DNA of 64,000 nt from Malus domestica (GCF_042453785.1 NC_091677.1:19655501-19719500), one strand, 5' to 3'; numbered from the stretch's first letter, positions 32,213-44,985 are shown. The notes: generated by a model not told the origin, from the sequence alone. Numbers and translations are program-made.

Positions 32213-33628
32213 TGATAGTTGTAGTATGTGTAAGTAAGGATCGTTTTAGGCCAGGGATTAGGAGGAATGTTAATCTACACAAATTAAACTTTAAATCACT
32301 AAACTAGACTCAAAAATAGAAAACTAAACTTAAACTACTCAAAATAAGCTAAACTGATTCAAAACACACAAACTAAGTTAAATTGACTCGAAACAAGAAC
32401 TCAAGGGTGATTTGGACGAACTCTAAACCATGAATGACAATGCTCCAAGTTAACCGTGAACTGGACAAATTAACCATTAGATTTTCCTAAATTCATTGAA
32501 TTAGACTCAGCGACACAACCAAATTATTCTTATCAAGTTCCTTACATGAACTGTATAATAGAGATACATATCAAAGATCATTAAGTTCTATGAAAATCAT
32601 AAGCATTGACAAAGCATTCGTAACTATGAACTACATGATACTCCTGTCAGGAATTTATTTAATGCGATCGTGACTAGCAACCTCCACTACTTGTAAATAT
32701 AAGTTCATAACTATTAGGTGAAACTCCCTTATATTTTAGCATTCCTGCATGCAAACTAAGTAGGTCTCCTTAATCAACACACAAGAATAAGTTATCAATC
32801 AAATATATAAGTAAATTGCATTCACGATTTATGAAACAATAACTGGATGTAATCAATTCATATCACATATATGTTCAGCTTTGAATTCACCTCTAACTAA
32901 AACGAAATTAGTTCCACATGTTTGCAATTAAACAAAGACAATTAAAATTAAATATTGAACTAAAACTAAGGATAAAATACACCTAGAAACGTTCCAGCAA
33001 TCCAAAGGTCTTAAATGGCAGGCATGGCTCCAAGCTTCTCCTCCTCCTTCCTTGCAAAGCTGCGACACTCTTAATATTTTTATCTCTGAATTTCTCTCTA
33101 AAGCTCTCCCCCCTCAATTTTGCGGCAAAGGTTGTATTTATAGGGTAGATACACGACATTGTTTGTGGAGGAAAAGGATTAGTTGTTAGCATTGTTTTAG
33201 GACTCCTAAAAATCAGATAAGAGGTGTTTAATATGAAAAGGAGTCCCCCTTGCAGCTGGAAATAAAGTAGGATAAGATAAGATAAGGTTAGTTTGGATAA
33301 TGTTGGATAAGATAAGGTTGGTTAAGATAATGTTCCTTCATTTTAGTTGATTCCTTATCTTCTATGTCTTGAATTAATTTTTCCATCTCTTTAGCACATA
33401 CCTAGCCTCTTTAAACTTCAAAAACGTCCATCCATTATGCTTCATATGTATGCTATCCATTCCAAGTCCAAAACTACTCCAAATTGCTCCAAATTGCTCT
33501 TTCTTGTCACCTTTGCCAATTGGACCTACAAACACACAAAAATAGCTTAAATCACTATAATAAACAAAAACTAACTCACTAAATGCAAAGAAACAAGCTA
33601 ACAAAGTTGCATAAATATGCTACTATCA
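32213..33628 (-). mobile_element. LTR-like element with TGATAG...CTATCA ends
   Basis: The minus strand starts TGATAGTAGCATATTTATGC (33628) and ends TACAACTATCA (32213), a TG...CA pair with a short inverted match. No coding domain. The 5-bp flanks do not match each other, so it may be a recombined solo LTR or a truncated element. Its centre (about 32425-32795) is clearly homologous to 17566-17880 in the other LTR-like element. Confidence 0.6.
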
Positions 33629-35352
33629 AATGTTTTACATGTGAGGCATGAAATTCTAATTGCACCAAATTTGAGAAGTAAAGTGTAATTTACCCTTCAT
33701 ATATGTTGATTAAAAGATGGGATGGGCTTGCATTTTAATTTAGGCCATAAATTTGGACCTCACCCCCGGCGGCTCCATCCTTTTCTTCATGACGAACGAG
33801 TGAGGACCACGTCACCAAAATTTGAAGAGTTAATATTTGTTTAATACAAGCGATATTCTACACTAATTTATATTAAATAAAGTGGAAAAAGTTTAAACTC
33901 GGAACTCAATAAGTTGAAGAAAAAGATCTTCGTCACAAAATTAATCCACCACTTGTGTTAAGTAGTTAACTCATCTCACTGAACCCACAAGCCACAACGG
34001 CCACTACTAATTGTAAAACTTGGTACGACCAACTTCGCACCTTAGTTAACTTCTCATCTGAATTGACTTACAACCAACATTTTGTCCAAAATTCTAAGAG
34101 TTAGTTTGGTATTATTGTGATTTGAAAAAAAAAAAAAAAACTGCTCATGTTGTTATTTGAGAATAAGCAGTTGTAAAATAAAGTACATGTTTGGTAAACT
34201 ATAGTTGTAAAGGTGCTTTTAGCAAAAACAAGCATTGTTATAATGTTTGGTAAATTTTTATGTAAAACATTGTGATTTTGTAAAATGACCAAAAAATGCA
34301 TAATAATGGATGTGTTTTTTTTTTTTTTTCTAGTACAATAATGGATGTGTTATTAATTTAATTTTTTTGGCAAAAAGGTCAATTATTAAATATACTTTGT
34401 TTCAAAAAAAATATTTATATCTTAATTGAAACCTATCTCAAATACTAATTAGTACGACAAATTGTTTTGAAATATTGAAATATTTCAAACAAAATAGCTA
34501 GGATTCATTTGCACGACATTATTAATGTACTTGAAATACCATCAATCAATTGATACATACTTCAAATAGAATAATTCAGAAGTTGTTCAATATAAAAGTA
34601 GTCTAACTAGATGCGTTCATCAATCTTTCATCTGGATAGTTGCACTATTCTTCATCATCGTCAATATCATTCTCTTCACAAAAGTCATCAGGGTCATCAA
34701 AAAGGCGATCACGTTCAAAATGCCTTCGAACGTAAACACCATAATTGGTTTAGGAGGCTAATGAAACCTATCATTCATGTGAGTTCCTATAAACAATATA
34801 AATTGTAGTGAACAACTGTTTTTTTTTTTTTTCTCAACTTGTCTCCTTGTTTAAGATAAAACCACTCACAATAGTAGCTACTTTCAAATCAGCATTGTGA
34901 CATAGCTTACACAGTGAATTAAGGCAATTGAATTGTCATAAGTATGATAAGTTCAGAGGTGGAAATCTCAGTAGCTTGATTGAGACCTTATTTGCCAACT
35001 GTTTCAAGTGAGTCACCCAAATTTGGCATCAAAATGAAATCTGTAACTCAAATCACTGATTCTCAATAATCTTTAACAATCCATCTCAGTGAGTAGCTGT
35101 TATCCTTCTCATCTCCATATAGGGTTCCGTTGTTTATGGCTAACGGAACACGATTGAAGACTTGAAGTGGTATTTTTCATTAGATTCACCAATAAAAGTT
35201 TCCAAAACCTTGCTATTCTCTTCTTTTTACTATACACAAGTAAAATGCATGTGGCATTAACCAAAATATCAAAGGACTTATGGATTACGTTACAAAAAGG
35301 AGATCACATCTTTAGTCCACTAAATATGTGGTAGTTCTAAAAGGCGAGCGCT
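33629..35352. other. Intergenic region, no gene seen
   Basis: AT-rich with A and T homopolymers at about 34125-34140 and 34314-34330. The segment 34085-34400 has TTTGGTAAA-type repeats typical of old non-autonomous elements. No coding sequence was recognised. The right end should hold the kinase 3' UTR. Confidence 0.4.
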
Positions 35353-38300
35353 TCACAAATGGTTTTCGCATGAAGTCCGCCTTGCCCTGTCCCTCTCCCT
35401 CTCCCTAAAACCTGGCCTTAAATTCTCAAGAGAGAGCTTCTCGTACCCTTCCATCGCCTCATCTAGTAGCGGGCCGCTATAATGTTCCTTCTGCTGCTGC
35501 TGCTCTGACCAAAGTCGGCCACTCCGGCATCCCACATCATGACCATTCCGGCATCCTACATCATACCCGGGCGTTGACATGTAATTCGTGTCCATCATCA
35601 TGTCACCTTCTAGCATGCGCAGAACCTTAAAGAACATGGACAAACATACATGTCTTTAGATTCAAGATAAGTTGCCTATTAATCCTAAAAGTGAGCTGTA
35701 ACTGCTAGTCATTAGAACAAGTTCGGATGTCTTTTTTCCGGAGTTCCTCTTTACCTGAGACATGCGAGGCCTAGATTGAGGATCCCGCCGTATACATAGC
35801 GAAGCAGCGTGCAGCATGCAGTAAACCTCATGTTCGGAATAGAAGTTTTCAAGTCTGGGGTCAATCAGTTCATCAATGTCAAATTCTTCTAATAACGGGC
35901 GTGCCTGTGTTGGATCAAAAGTTATAAGCAATAAAAATCGAGCAACAGACTAGAACAAACATATGTATATTTACAACTTGCTTTATCATACCCATTCAGT
36001 GAGACATTGCTGCCCTTTAGGCCGGTTAAGGTCCACAGCTTTTCGCCCTGTAACAAGTTCCACCAAGACCACCCCGAAGGAATAAACATCAGCCTTTTCT
36101 GTAATTTGACCACTTTGAGCATATTCAGGAGCCAAATATCTGCAACACAGAACAAATCATCAGATAAATGCAGAGCAGCATATAACAGAGTTGGATGGAA
36201 GGTGAAATGGCATCAGCAAGGGCTGTTATTTGAGATTTACCCGAATGTTCCAATTACCCTTGTGTCCACACCCGTGTCCCCATCAGGCTGCCACCTTGCG
36301 AGGCCAAAATCCCCAACCTAGCAAGGAAAGTGGATAAAGTCAACAACATTTTTATCTACTAACTAGCTAACAATATACACAACTCATGCATCTGAAAACA
36401 GGACTACAAGTTCGCAGTACCAGTGGCTCAAAATCATGGGTGATGAGGATGTTGTTTGGTCGCATGTCACGGTGCACAATGCAACCCACTCTGCATTCTT
36501 CATGAAGATATCGTAGCCCTCGAGCTGCCCCTATAGCAATCTTTTGCCGTGCAGACCATTCTAAAGGCTCACGATGTCGCCCTGAAACAGACCCAGAAGA
36601 TCTTTGTAAGTACGCAATATACACAACAACAACAAAGCCTTTTCCCACTAAGTGGGGTCGGCTATAAGTACGCAATATAGTTTCACAAAAAATTGACAGC
36701 AAGTATCATTCAATACAAAATACGTTTACCGCTGTCGGAAAAAGAAATATTACCGTATAGATGAGAATCCAATGACCCATTGCATATATACTCATAGACC
36801 AGCAATCTTCTTTTATCCTCGATACAGAATCCAATCAACATGACAACATTTCGGTGCTGAGCACAGCTCAGGACTTCTACTTCTGAACAGAACTCCTGAT
36901 CACCCTGAGAACTAGCCAATTTGTGTTGCTTGACAGCAACAGCCTGGCCATCCGGTAGCACCCCTCTGTGAACGGAACCAAAACCTCCTTCGGCCAAAAA
37001 ATTGGCTTGTGAAAATCCTCCGGTAGCAAGCTCGAGCTCTGCATAGCTGAACCACCTTGGAGGCTTTCCAAATACAGGTGCCTTGTGTTGACATATTGAA
37101 CATAATGGAGGGGGGCCTGGAGGAGCATTTCTGGACAGTGAAATTGCTTCTCTCAGATTTCCACTGAACTCCATGTCAGCTCTATAATTGGGCATTCCAA
37201 TTCCAGCATCTCTATCAATTTTTGAAAATTTCACTAAAAAGGCCTTGGAAGTAGATGCTTTCGAGTTATCGTTACTTCTGTGTGAGCTTTCTTCCATGTG
37301 TTGCGAGGATGGATGATGAGAATCAAGAAATTCAGCTATCCATGGTTGGAACCTCATACTACCTGAAGATGATAAATGTTCACTATCTGTGTCTGAACTA
37401 CTGTCATCAAGTACTTTGTTTTCTTTACTAACTAATGATTCCACTTTCTTCAGATCTTCAATTTTTTCTGGAATGAAAAAAGGTGAAGTTCCTGGATCTG
37501 AACTTGACACCGATGAGGTACCAGCCTCAGTTGCTGTGAATGGTGTCCCAAGCTCTGGACTACTAGTTGGAGTCACAACCGGCCCTCGAATGGAACTCAA
37601 AGAATTATTCTTCTGGTTGGGATGTTTATCAGACCCTGCACCATGCTCAGACGGCAAGGAACTGGCCAATTCAGGTTCCTTTTTAGATGATCCATTCAAA
37701 TTCAAGCGAAGAACCTTTGGCTGGGAACGCTTCATAACCACAATGTTGCACTGCAGCTCTTCCATGCAGTGTTTTTCCTCATGTTTTAGATGTCTGTAAA
37801 AATCACAAACCCATTAATGTTTAGGCAAAGGTATATAGTTTCAACGCAAGACATGGTGATCCAGAATCCTGTTAATAAAGTAGTAAACTACAAGTAATAA
37901 TCCTATTTGTGGAAAAGATAAACAAATTGAGCATTACTTGTCTAAAACAACCCAACTGGCTTGAGCTTTTTTAGCCTCTACCGCCACAGAACCAGAAGGT
38001 GATCCAGAAATAATTTTTATCTTGACATTTATCTGCAAAATAGTCAAACAAGGCATCAATATACATGGAAATGTACGTTTTGAATACTAATAGGTATTAT
38101 TAAATATCATTGAACTTACCTTATTTGGATCATAAACTTCATGGAGCTGAAGGATCATCTGAGAGCAGGAATCTGATATATCGCATTTCAGCTCAGAGGT
38201 TGTTCCTGTATGAGACTTCCGGTGACCATTGGCACAATCCCCTGCAAATCTTGGGAAGCCCCATAACTTTTTACCTGAATATTGGGGAACATGAATAAGT

Positions 38301-38951
38301 TGTCAGCATCAAAATTTGTAACATGTAAACAAATTGCGAAAATGGAAAGAGTTGCTGGATTTAGAGCTTAAAGACTAAGGTTCGACTTCAGAATTTTACT
38401 AAAACTTGAGTGCAAGTCTTTTTTCACAGCAATTAGTAGAGTTGTGTACTTGAACAATTCAATCAAACATCCTGATAACCTCCTCCAATAACTCAAATAA
38501 ATTCAAATTGCATCGTAAGCTGTAGTCAGAGTCGATGAGAAACATACAGGCAACCTCACCAACGAAGAAAACATTAAAAGTTAATCAATGAAAAAGAATG
38601 AGCTACTACACAGTCCTAATGGCAATAAACAGAGAGTACCAACCCCTTTTGAAAGTAGGATGGTAAAACTAAAAAGAGAACTATTAGGATCTATGCATTG
38701 AAGTAAAACGCACCTATTACATATTCCTTAAACACGAAAATAGGCAAAAATTAGAAAAGTGTAAAGATACCTGAACTTTGAGAGGGCACAACCACAAGTA
38801 GTGTTATACAGTCACCAGGTTGAACAACATGAGTCAAGGCCCAGACCAGAGCAGTCTTAGGAACTTCTTTGGAGGCCTTAACCGTGACAACAACCTTCTC
38901 AGCGTCATCGGAGCCCTTCTCCTGCCTCCCCCGCTTCGGTTCTCGACTCAT
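35353..38951 (-). CDS. Receptor-like cytoplasmic kinase with USP-like N-terminus
   Basis: Member of the plant group usually named 'inactive protein kinase SELMODRAFT_444075-like'. Nine coding exons join in frame: 38951-38771, 38274-38120, 38032-37938, 37793-36754, 36581-36421, 36317-36241, 36139-35992, 35904-35755, 35625-35353, giving 759 residues. Residues 1 to about 170 resemble a universal-stress-protein fold ([20 protein letters not shown]). A Ser-rich linker follows, then a CSICQHKAP cysteine pair, then the kinase domain from about 392. The glycine loop is AEGGFGSV, the ATP lysine is in VAVKQH (Lys432), the catalytic loop HRDMRPNN (Asp529) and the metal-binding DFG at 547-549. The key residues are therefore present; only the usual HRDxK lysine is Arg531. 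No signal peptide or membrane span is seen. The 'inactive' label looks doubtful here. Confidence 0.92.
36608..36679 (-). mobile_element. 44-bp 5'-truncated SINE with 14-bp target-site duplication
   Basis: Within the intron between kinase exons 4 and 5. Bases 36622-36665 contain CCCACTAAGTGGGGTCGGCT preceded by a CAA repeat, which on the minus strand is the 3' end of the Au SINE (ending TTGTTGTTG). Both sides carry the 14-base duplication AAGTACGCAATATA (36608-36621 and 36666-36679). Confidence 0.85.
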
Positions 38952-40323
38952 TACCAAATTTTACACCACACTATTGCAAAATCACCTTCCTTTAAACGTT
39001 CAATCTCAAATGCCCTCAAAACCACAAGCAAAGATACACATCCAAACGAATATTTCCATAATTAGATTGCCCCCCACTGTTCTAGATTCCGAACATATAC
39101 CATCAGACATGCACCACCATTCCCTCTAGCAACCTAGCTGCTGTAGAACCTGCATTGAAAAGACCCTTTTACCCAAGTCACCTAAATTCCCAAGAACCTA
39201 ACTTAGAAACCCAATTGGGATCCTCACTTTCTCAAACAGTAAAAAAATTTGTATGAACACTCCCAGATTGGTATCAATATTTTCCAGTTCTGGACACCCT
39301 TTTGGCTCTGAAAGCAAGATATTGATTCTCTACTTCAAAAAAACAAAAACAAAACAGTGCTTTGATTTTACACTTTCTGACGCCTAGCAACGATGAGAGA
39401 ATCAATGCAGAATATGCAAAGCGACACAGAAGTATCAGACTGCTTTCGATCCTTCAAATAATTGAGGGGTGAAACAAGTGGGGCAAAAAGTAAAAACGGC
39501 CAAATCAAGTTCCTCAAAGAAAAAGCTTCAGATTTTCCGAGCCCACAGCATGATGTACCCAGAAAGAACAATCAAATCACCAGCAGCAACAAATATGTAG
39601 CAGATTCTGTTCAAAATCAAATAATTATGGACTGCAAAATGGTTGAATGGGGTAAAAATTAACAAATGTAAACTCAAGGTCCCGATCCAAAAAATTTCTA
39701 CTGGCTTTCCTCAGTTTTCTCAGCAACCAAACAAATATCAACAAAAATCGAAGTATAAAATATTAAATTTGTACCAGTTAACATAAAATATTTTAAACCC
39801 AAATCAGCAGATTACAATATGCCTGAAATCTTCCCCAACCCACCACCCCAAAAATTCAGAAAAACCAATACAAAATCAACAATTTTTTAGAAAGCCCCAT
39901 TAACACCAAGACTAAACTGGAAGAAAATACGGCATTTTACAACCAGCCCCACTTCACCCACTACGTGAAAACCATTAAAAATCCAGAAAATATTAAAAAA
40001 AAAAAAAAGGATAGCTTCTATAGGGACAATATGTCTATTCTATATATATGTATATATTTATATATGGATTAAAGCCTGAAAAAGCGATCAAGATTAAACC
40101 CAGCAGCAAAAAATTACCAAACAAAAAAAACCATTACCAAATTCAACTCTTGAATTTTACTCTTCCTTCACGGCAGAGAAGAACAGAGAACAAGGGAAAG
40201 TGAAAGTAAATCTTTAGGGTTTGTGGGGATTGAAGAAATGATAGATATGTCATAAATGGTAATGCAGGGAAAGTTCCTGTGAAGGTAATAAAATGTAAAA
40301 TCAAAATCAATGAGACAGAGACT

Positions 40324-40364
<41 letters not shown>

Positions 40365-40545
40365 CACCGAATACAAATATTTACTGCATTGTTGTACAAG
40401 CTCAGAAACAATAAAACTCAAAGACTCACACACAAAGATGAGAGAGAGACAGACAGCTCACAGGTCAGAGACTCAGAGACCGAGAGAGAGGTGTCACTGT
40501 AATTTTCCGCAGTGGATCGCCGTCGAGGAGTGAGCTGTGAAAAAT
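38952..40545 (-). other. 5' untranslated region and probable intron of the kinase gene
   Basis: No coding sequence. The GA/CT-rich block at 40315-40530 looks like the transcribed first exon, and the AT-rich 39000-40140 like a 5' UTR intron. The donor and acceptor could not be fixed. A GA microsatellite lies at about 40326-40362. Confidence 0.45.
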
Positions 40546-40602
40546 ACACCTAGTTCTTGGTTTTATTACTGATTTGACCTTTTTTATATTGTTGTTTGGA
40601 GA

Positions 40603-42853
40603 TTAGGAGACCGACTATCTCCAACCCAAAGCTAGCCATAAAGCTCGTTTTAACCCTCTAGTCTTCTAAAAAATTAATTTTTTAATGAACAATATAAGGT
40701 CATATTTCTTATCATCTCCAACCGAATGTCATAGGGCTCATTTTAGCCTTGTCATAAAAAATAGTCTTTAATCGAAGGTCAAAGGATCATAGGACCAAAC
40801 ATAATTTATTATTTAAAAATTACAAAAAAAATTTAAATCCAATGGCTAACTGACGTCACTTAGCCGTTGGATTTGAATTTTTTTTGGCTATAAATAGGGT
40901 GGATATTGGGTTATAATTCACACAACTTTGAATTCAATTTATTTCAATTCAATCTCTTTTAATTCAAGTTTGCAATGAATTCCAACTTTGGATCCTCTTC
41001 GGATTCCAACTGTGGGTCTTCATCCAATTCCAAATTGGAAGAAAAATAGGCATAGATGAGATGAGAAGATGAGGAGTCTAATGAAGAAGATGAAGCATGT
41101 CGCAACGCACAAAACATATCAGCAGCCATAGCTGCGGCCATGGTGTGTCAGCCAACTGCGCAACAACCTCAATGGTGTGGCTCTATTGCTGGTCACTCTT
41201 ACAAACCACGAAACAGAGCGATGACGCATGCCAATCTGATGAACAACTACTTCAACCCCAACTTGGTGTACATAGAAGATGATTTCAGACGTCTCTTCTA
41301 GATGAGGTGTCATGTCTTCGAGCGTATACTTCGTGATGTCCGGCAGGTCAATCCATACTTTCGACAGAAGCAGGACAGAGCAGGCTGCCCTGGTTTCTCA
41401 CCTCATCAGAAGGTTACTGTTGTACTCCGAATGATGGCTTATAGCTCCCCAACTGATTTGATGGATGAAACCCATGGTATATCTAAGTCTACATGCCTTG
41501 ATACTCTTGAATAATTATGTGTCACAATTGTTCTGGTTTACAAAGACGAGTACCTCCCCAAACCAAATCAAGAAGATCTGGATCAGCTCATTCGCAAAGC
41601 TGGAGATCGTGAGTTTCCAAGCATGATAGGGTCATTAGACTGCATGCATTAGGATTGGAAGAACTATCCCACCGGATGGCAATGAGACTTATGCGGAAGG
41701 TCGAGAAAGCCAAATGTTGTATTAGAGGCGGTTGCTTCATATGACACATGGATTTGGCATGCTTTCTTTAGAGTCCCTAGATCCTAAAATGACATTACAG
41801 TTCTTGGTCATTCACCTCTCTTCAATAGCGTGACGAAAGGTAAAACACCTCAACTTGACTACTATATCAATGGTCATCAATACAATATGGGGTATTACTT
41901 GGCAGATGGCATCTACCCAAAGTGGGCGACACTTGTCCAAGCAATTCCAAACCCTAGGAATGACGCCGAAAAGTTGTTTACGTTACACCAAGAGGCATAC
42001 CGGGAAGATGTTGAGAGAGCTTTCGGTATTTTACAAGCATAGTGGAAGATCATTAGAGAACTAGCAAGAAAGTTGAGTCGAGAAAATTTGGACTCCATAA
42101 TTATGTTTTGCATCATATTACACAATATGATAGTGGAGGATAAACGAAATGAGTGTATTGATGGAGAGTCCGATGACAACCAAGACGATCCAAATAGGTC
42201 AAGAATGGCTCGTGCAAAAATATATGATGGGCCTAATTTGTCTTTCAATCCAAGAACTGGTAGTAACTTTATAAATGAGTACATGAGACGTTATAGAATG
42301 ATACGTTCCCGTGCCACAAACAAGTACCTAGAACAAGATCTTGTTGCACATCTTTGGGGCAAAAATAACATGGAGTAAGCGTTTAAGTTTTATGTTGTTA
42401 AATGTTTTTAAAAATGTTGTTTAAGTTTCATTTTGTTAAATGTTTTTTTTATGTTGTATAATTTTTATGTTGTTTAATGTTATTTAATGTTATTTAATGT
42501 TGTTGAATATTGTTTAATGTTGTTTCATGTTATTTCATGTTATGTAATGTTTAATGGTTTAGAAGTTATAGGAAAAAAAAGAATTTTTACAAAGTTTAAA
42601 ACATATTTTGTAAAAAAAAATATAAAAAATAAAACTATATAAAAATAAATAAAAATAACGACTAACAGTCATCAACTAGCTGTTACAAATTTGAATTGGA
42701 GCCCGGCCCAGGGCCAGCTGGCTAGTTTGGGCCGGCCAGTTGGCCATATGGCCATTTTTTGTCTAGTGGGGCCCACGAGCCCTCTGCCCTGGCCCTAGGG
42801 CTATTTTCGGCGGCCCTCTGGCCTTCTAGATCATTCGATTTGAGATGGCCTTA
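40603..42853 (+). mobile_element. PIF/Harbinger DNA transposon, decayed
   Basis: The transposase relic is bounded by weakly matching ends: GGAGACCGACTATCTCCAAC on the left, and on the right, read inward on the minus strand, GGCCATCTCAAATCGAA. Both abut TTA (40603-40605 and 42851-42853), the preferred 3-bp target of this superfamily. The 3' untranslated part has a diverged 10-bp TGTTATTTAA tandem (about 42475-42560). Confidence 0.7.
40974..42378 (+). pseudogene. Harbinger transposase (DDE, HARBI1/ALP1-like) relic
   Basis: The frame starts MNSNFGSSSDSNCGSSSNSK and continues through NLVYIEDDFRRLF, MRCHVFERILRDVRQVNPYF, GCPGFSPHQKVTVVLRMMAY, MIGSLDCMH (first Asp), NDITVLGHSPLFN (second Asp), EAYREDVERAFGILQA (Glu) and the C-terminal KYLEQDLVAHLWGKNNME. 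Several in-frame stops interrupt it: after SNSKLEEK, before MRCHVF, after CLDTLE, after SLDCMH, after PTGWQ, before NDITVL and after GILQA. It would have cut and pasted the element, but cannot be made now. The separate DNA-binding partner ORF of this superfamily was not found. Confidence 0.88.
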
Positions 42854-43426
42854 CGGGATCGTTTTTGTATCTAAATTATTTAGATCGTTTTTGTATCTAA
42901 ATTATTTATTAATAAAACTCTGATTATCAACCAAAGTAATTATATAAACATAAATTTTGCTTTTTTTATAACAACCTCACAGCTAAATTAGTATAAAATC
43001 CTTTTTTTGTTTTTAATAAAAAATATTATTTACACTAACTTCATAACGAATCGAAGTAGCAATAATATATTTTTTTTAAACTAATCACACATTATAATTA
43101 AAAAATTAAATAAAATAAGATTTTTCACATACAGTGTTCGTGGGTATCTGCAAATATGTATGGCCTGAAGCATTGTTTGGTTGCTCTTTTTGCCTTTATA
43201 AATACGACTTGAAGCGGTTGTCTAGGGGCAATTAATTTAGATTTCAAAAATGTGGTTGCCCGCTTAAATTTTCCGTTTTTCATTTTTTTACACAGCAATA
43301 TATATATATATATATATATATAGATATGCATGAGAAAGTGACATGTTTTAAAGTGAGCCATATTATAAAACAATCTGAGTGAATTGGTACAGAAATTTTC
43401 ATTTTTTTACTGTCGAATATATCAAG
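42854..43426. other. AT-rich spacer
   Basis: No gene. A 25-base unit with GATCGTTTTTGTATCTAAAT is repeated twice in tandem at about 42858-42909, and an AT microsatellite lies at about 43298-43322. Confidence 0.55.
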
Positions 43427-43902
43427 TAAGAGCATCTCCAAATGAGATGTCAAAATATACACATCAACTATAATAGTAAAAAAAGACCACACTAATATTC
43501 TACAACCGAAGTGCCAAATCCTATATGACGATGATATGGATTGACATCAAAAGAGGTTGCTGTCAAATTTGATAGCAGCTTCAAATGTTTTTTTATTAAT
43601 TATTAAATGTATTTTATTAATTTTTAATTAGTTTAAACATTTATTTTAATTAATGTTGAGTTGACCGATGCAATTATCCTACTTTTTTCTTCTTTTCAAT
43701 CAAGGAATGTGAACTAATTACTGATTACTTTATATGTCTTTTATTAAATTTTAATTAGTTTAATATTTATTTTATAAAGTAATAATTTAATTTGACATAT
43801 TGGTTGGAGAATAAAACTTTAAAAGATGTCAAAGTGTCATATAAGCTGTCAAAATTTAAATTTTATGTTCAAAATTTGATATCTCATTTGAAAATGGTCT
43901 AA
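43427..43902. mobile_element. Tourist-like MITE (470 bp)
   Basis: The element 43430-43899 has inverted ends GAGCATCTCCAAATGAGATG and, from the right, GACCATTTTCAAATGAGATA, with further matches inward (TCAAA). It is flanked by TAA at 43427-43429 and 43900-43902. AT-rich, no coding capacity. Target and size fit a Harbinger-type MITE. Confidence 0.85.
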
Positions 43903-43936
43903 TACAATTAAAACACATTACTAATTGGTTTTGTAA

Positions 43937-44580
43937 TTTTTTTTTTTGAACAAACGATATTATCTAAGTAAGGGAGTGGGAGAGTGAATCAAGCCTCATA
44001 ATAGACTTGCAATAATGTGGTTCAAACTCGCATTTGGTGAGAATCGAACTTAAGACCTTTCATTTACAACATAGCCGGCCCTGAGGGTGTGCAAAAGGTG
44101 CCACCGCACAGGGCCTCCGATTTGGAAGGGCCCCCAAAGTTTCTTTACATGTAAACAGATACCTATTATATACTTAAATGTGCAAGAAAATAATAATCAC
44201 CACATTAGCGCTAGTGGTGTAGGCCTTTTAATCTTCTTGCACATGGCCCGGGTTTGAGTCCTTGTAGAACTATTTTGCTATTTTTAAGTTTTGCAAATTT
44301 ATTAACTTAAAAGTTGATAAGTTTTACACAAAAAATCATGCAACATATTTCGAACTGAAGACCTTTCAAGACAGGAAACACTCTTGTCCACTCAAAGTGG
44401 TGCTCTAATTTGTAGTATTTAAATTTTATAGATACAAATTGAAAAAAAAATAACAAAGAAAATATAGTATTAAAAAATGAAGAGCCTCCATCTAAATCTT
44501 GCACAGGGCCCTTAAATTCTCAGGGACAGCCCTGATTTACAAGTGGAGAAGAATACAAGTAGACAATAGTACTAAGTGGT
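43937..44580 (-). mobile_element. tRNA-derived SINE interrupted by a hAT-type MITE
   Basis: Same SINE family as 16799-16964: poly(T) start, GAACAAACGATATTATCTA, GGTGAGAATCGAACTTAAGA, and a right end AGTACTAAGTGG. The 465-bp insertion at 44070-44534 plus one copy of its duplication splits it into 43937-44069 and 44535-44580. Confidence 0.8.
44062..44542. mobile_element. hAT-type MITE nested in the SINE
   Basis: Insert 44070-44534 (465 bp) between two copies of the 8-bp duplication ATTTACAA (44062-44069, 44535-44542). The inverted ends are imperfect: CATAGCCGGCCCTGAG and, from the right, CAGGGCTGTCCCTGAG. The 8-bp duplication and CAGGG-like terminus are hAT hallmarks. No transposase is encoded. 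Confidence 0.88.
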
Positions 44581-44985
44581 GTAATATTTGTTTAAATTAA
44601 AGGTTATTCAAGGAAATTAGTTTGATTTAAGGGGAATTTAATTTGAATAAAAGGTTCTTAAAAGGAAGTGAGGGAGAAGGTGGAAGAGTGAATTAGCCGA
44701 AAAGTTGTATAACTTGATCATTTCAATGTCCTAAAGTTATGCTAATTATTTGAGCTATATTTAGCTAAAATTAAAATTGATTGAGGTTTAAATAATGTTG
44801 TGGCAAACTTCTTTTTATTCTGCCAACCTAATTGGGTAGTGTCCTTAAATTTTGAAAAAAATAATAGTAATAAATACAATGATAATGTAAGATTTATTAA
44901 CAATTAAATGATAATGTAAGATTTATTAACAATTAACTCTATTTTGATATTTGCATATCCGATCATAAATAAGCTCCCTTCGTGT
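44581..44985. other. AT-rich spacer with short tandem repeat
   Basis: A unit containing ATGATAATGTAAGATTTATT is repeated twice in tandem at about 44878-44938. No gene. Confidence 0.55.
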
